Below, piece after piece: positions 61,791-64,000 of a stretch of DNA of 64,000 nucleotides. This DNA comes from Mya arenaria (Eukaryota; Mollusca; Bivalvia; Myida; Myidae), in contig NC_069124.1 of assembly GCF_026914265.1 (NCBI RefSeq), positions 29,062,423 to 29,126,422 of the forward strand, written 5' to 3'. The notes below the pieces were generated by a model. The model was not told where the DNA came from. It saw only the letters and a list, made by a program, of their open reading frames with translations, and did no database searches. A program made the translations under genes and the position numbers. How positions within the stretch are numbered: the first letter of the stretch is position 1; each line of letters starts with the position of its first letter.

Positions 61791-64000
61791 AACCTATTAT
61801 CTTCAAGACATTTGGTAATTATATAACGTCTCGTGTGCTTTTACAGCGATAACAAGTTAACTGGGCTATTTGGCAAATATATGATATATCTAGTGTGTTT
61901 ACAGGGATAACAAGTTAACTGGGCTATTTGGCAATTATATGATATATCTAGTGCGTTTACAGCGGTGACAAGTTAACTGGGCTATTTGGCAATTATATGA
62001 TATATCTAGTGCGTTTACAGCGGTAACAAGTTAACTGGGCTATTTGGCAATTATATGATATATCTAGTGCGTTTACAGGGATAACAAGTTAACTGGGCTA
62101 TTTGGCAATTATATGATATATCTAGTGTGTTTACAGCGGTAACAAGTTAACTGGGCTATTTGGCAATTATATGATATATCTAGTGCGTTTACAGCGGTAA
62201 CAAGTTAACTGGGCTATTTGGCAATTATATGATATATCTAGTGCGTTTACAGCGGTAACTAGTTAACTGGGCTATATGGCAATTATATGATATATCTAGT
62301 GCGTTTACAGCGGTAACTAGTTAACTGGGCTATATGGCAATTATATGATATATCAAGTGCGTTTACAGCGGTAACTAGTTAACTGGGCTATTTGGCAATT
62401 ATATGATATATCTAGTGCGTTTACAGCGCTAACTAGTTAACTAGGCTTTATGGCAATTATATGATATATCTAGTGCGTTTACAGCGCTAACTAGTTACCT
62501 GGCCTTTTTGGCAATTATATGATATATCTAGTGCATTTACAGCGGTAACTAGTTAACTGGGCTATTTGGCAATTATATGATATATCTAGTGCGTTTACAG
62601 CGGTAACTAGTTAACTGGGCTATTTGGCAATTATATGATATATCTAGTGCGTTTACAGCGGTAACAAGTTAACTGGGCTATTTGGCAATTATATGATATA
62701 TCTAGTGCTTTAACAGCGGTATCTAGTTAACTGGGCTATTTGGCAATTATATGATATAGCTAGTGTGTTTACAGCGGTAACTAGTTAACTGGGCTATTTG
62801 GCAATTATATGATATATCTAGTGCGTTTACAGCGGTAACTAGTTAACTGGGCTATTTGGCAATTATATGATATATCTAGTGCGTTTACAGCGGTAACTAG
62901 TTAACTGGGCTATTTGGCAATTATATGATATATCTAGTGCTTTTACAGCGGTAACTAGTTAACTGGGCTATTTGGCAATCATACGATATATCTAGTGCGT
63001 TTACAGCGGTAACTAGTTAACTGGGCTATTTGGCAATTATATGATATATCTAGTGCGTTTGCAGAGGTAACAAGTTAACTGGGCTATTTTGCAATTATAT
63101 GATTTATCTAGTGCGTTTACAGCGGTAACTAGTTAACTGGGCTTTTTTGCAATTATATGATTTATCTAGTGTGTTTACAGCGGTAACAAGTTAACTGAGC
63201 TATTTTGCAATTACATAAAATATCTAGTGCGTTTACAGCGTTAGCAAGTTAACTGGGCTATTTGGCAATTATATGATATATCTAGTGCGTTTACAGGGAT
63301 AACAAGTTAACTGGGCTATTTGGTAATTATATGATATATCTAGTGTGTTTACAGGGATAACAAGTTAACTGGGCTATTTGGCAATTATATGATATATCTA
63401 GTGCGTTTACAGCGGAAACAAGTTAACTGGGCTATTTGGCAATTATATGATATATCTAGTGTGTTTACAGGGATAACAAGTTAACTGGAATATTTGGCAA
63501 TTATATGATATATCTAGTGCGTTTACAGGGATAACAAGTTAACTGGGCTATTTGGCAATTATATGATATATCTAGTGTGTTTACAGGGATAACTAGTTAA
63601 CTGGGCTATTTGGCAATTATATGATATATCTAGTGCGTTTACAGCGGTAACAAGTTAACTGGGCTATTTGGCAATTATATGATATATCTAGTGCTTTTAC
63701 AGCGGTAACTAGTTAACTGGGCTATTTGGCAATCATACGATATATCTAGTGCGTTTACAGCGGTAACTAGTTAACTGGGCTATTTGGCAATTATATGATA
63801 TATCTAGTGCGTTTGCAGAGGTAACAAGTTAACTGGGCTATTTTGCAATTATATGATTTATCTAGTGCGTTTACAGCGGTAACTAGTTAACTGGGCTTTT
63901 TTGCAATTATATGATTTATCTAGTGTGTTTACAGCGGTAACAAGTTAACTGAGCTATTTTGCAATTACATAAAATATCTAGTGCGTTTACAGCGTTAGCA
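61791..64000. repeat. 58-bp satellite array, about 38 copies, runs off right edge
   Basis: The unit is AACAAGTTAACTGGGCTATT, then TGGCAATTATATGATATATC, then TAGTGCGTTTACAGCGGT (58 bp). Variants include AACAAG/AACTAG, GCGGT/GGGAT and TATATC/TTTATC. The first unit is diverged (near 61,800), marking the array edge. A block of 13 units repeats: the variant series beginning GTGCTTTTAC at 62,937 recurs at 63,691, a 754-bp higher-order period, including the AATCATACGAT, TTTGCAGAGG and GTTAGCA variants in the same order. Confidence 0.95.

Overview
This looks like AT-rich nuclear DNA of an invertebrate, most likely a bivalve or other mollusc. Genes are broken into short exons with GT-AG introns. The intergenic DNA is full of MITE-like inverted repeats, a tRNA-derived SINE, a LINE fragment and large tandem arrays. 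The assignment to molluscs is inferred from gene architecture and repeat style; no taxon marker is present.

The main content is one complete receptor-type protein tyrosine phosphatase (RPTP) gene on the minus strand, at 26,219-50,095 for the coding part and reaching about 55.8 kb with a 5' UTR exon. I could assemble 32 coding exons by hand. Their lengths sum to 4,143 nt, an open frame of 1,380 codons plus stop. The order is signal peptide, F5/8-type C (fucolectin-like) domain, 13 EGF-like modules, one transmembrane helix, a juxtamembrane tyrosine motif, an intact catalytic PTP domain D1, and a short degenerate second PTP domain D2. The EGF exons are a recent tandem exon amplification with at least two dead copies. 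D2 lacks its N-terminal part, and a stray juxtamembrane-type exon sits where that part should be.

The first two exons (5' UTR and signal peptide) of a second, paralogous RPTP gene lie at 474-1,740, also on the minus strand and running off the left edge. The window therefore samples a tandem RPTP cluster. Between the two genes, on the plus strand, are two exons that probably belong to one dispanin/CD225-like membrane protein (11,550-11,820 and 21,501-21,653).

Mobile DNA includes a nearly intact three-exon DDE transposase with a SWIM finger and a single in-frame stop (7,267-10,047). There is also a SINE with target-site duplication (4,913-5,230) and a 5'-truncated LINE with a 16-bp target-site duplication inside an RPTP intron (34,628-35,765). 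A gag-like relic, a degenerate TE-associated ORF and at least five MITE-like elements complete the set. Tandem arrays are prominent: a 29-bp minisatellite of about 66 copies in RPTP intron 1 and a 58-bp satellite of about 38 copies running off the right end. Both show higher-order periodicity (464 and 754 bp). There are also 22-bp arrays and TAG/CA microsatellites. Large stretches hold nothing I can recognise.
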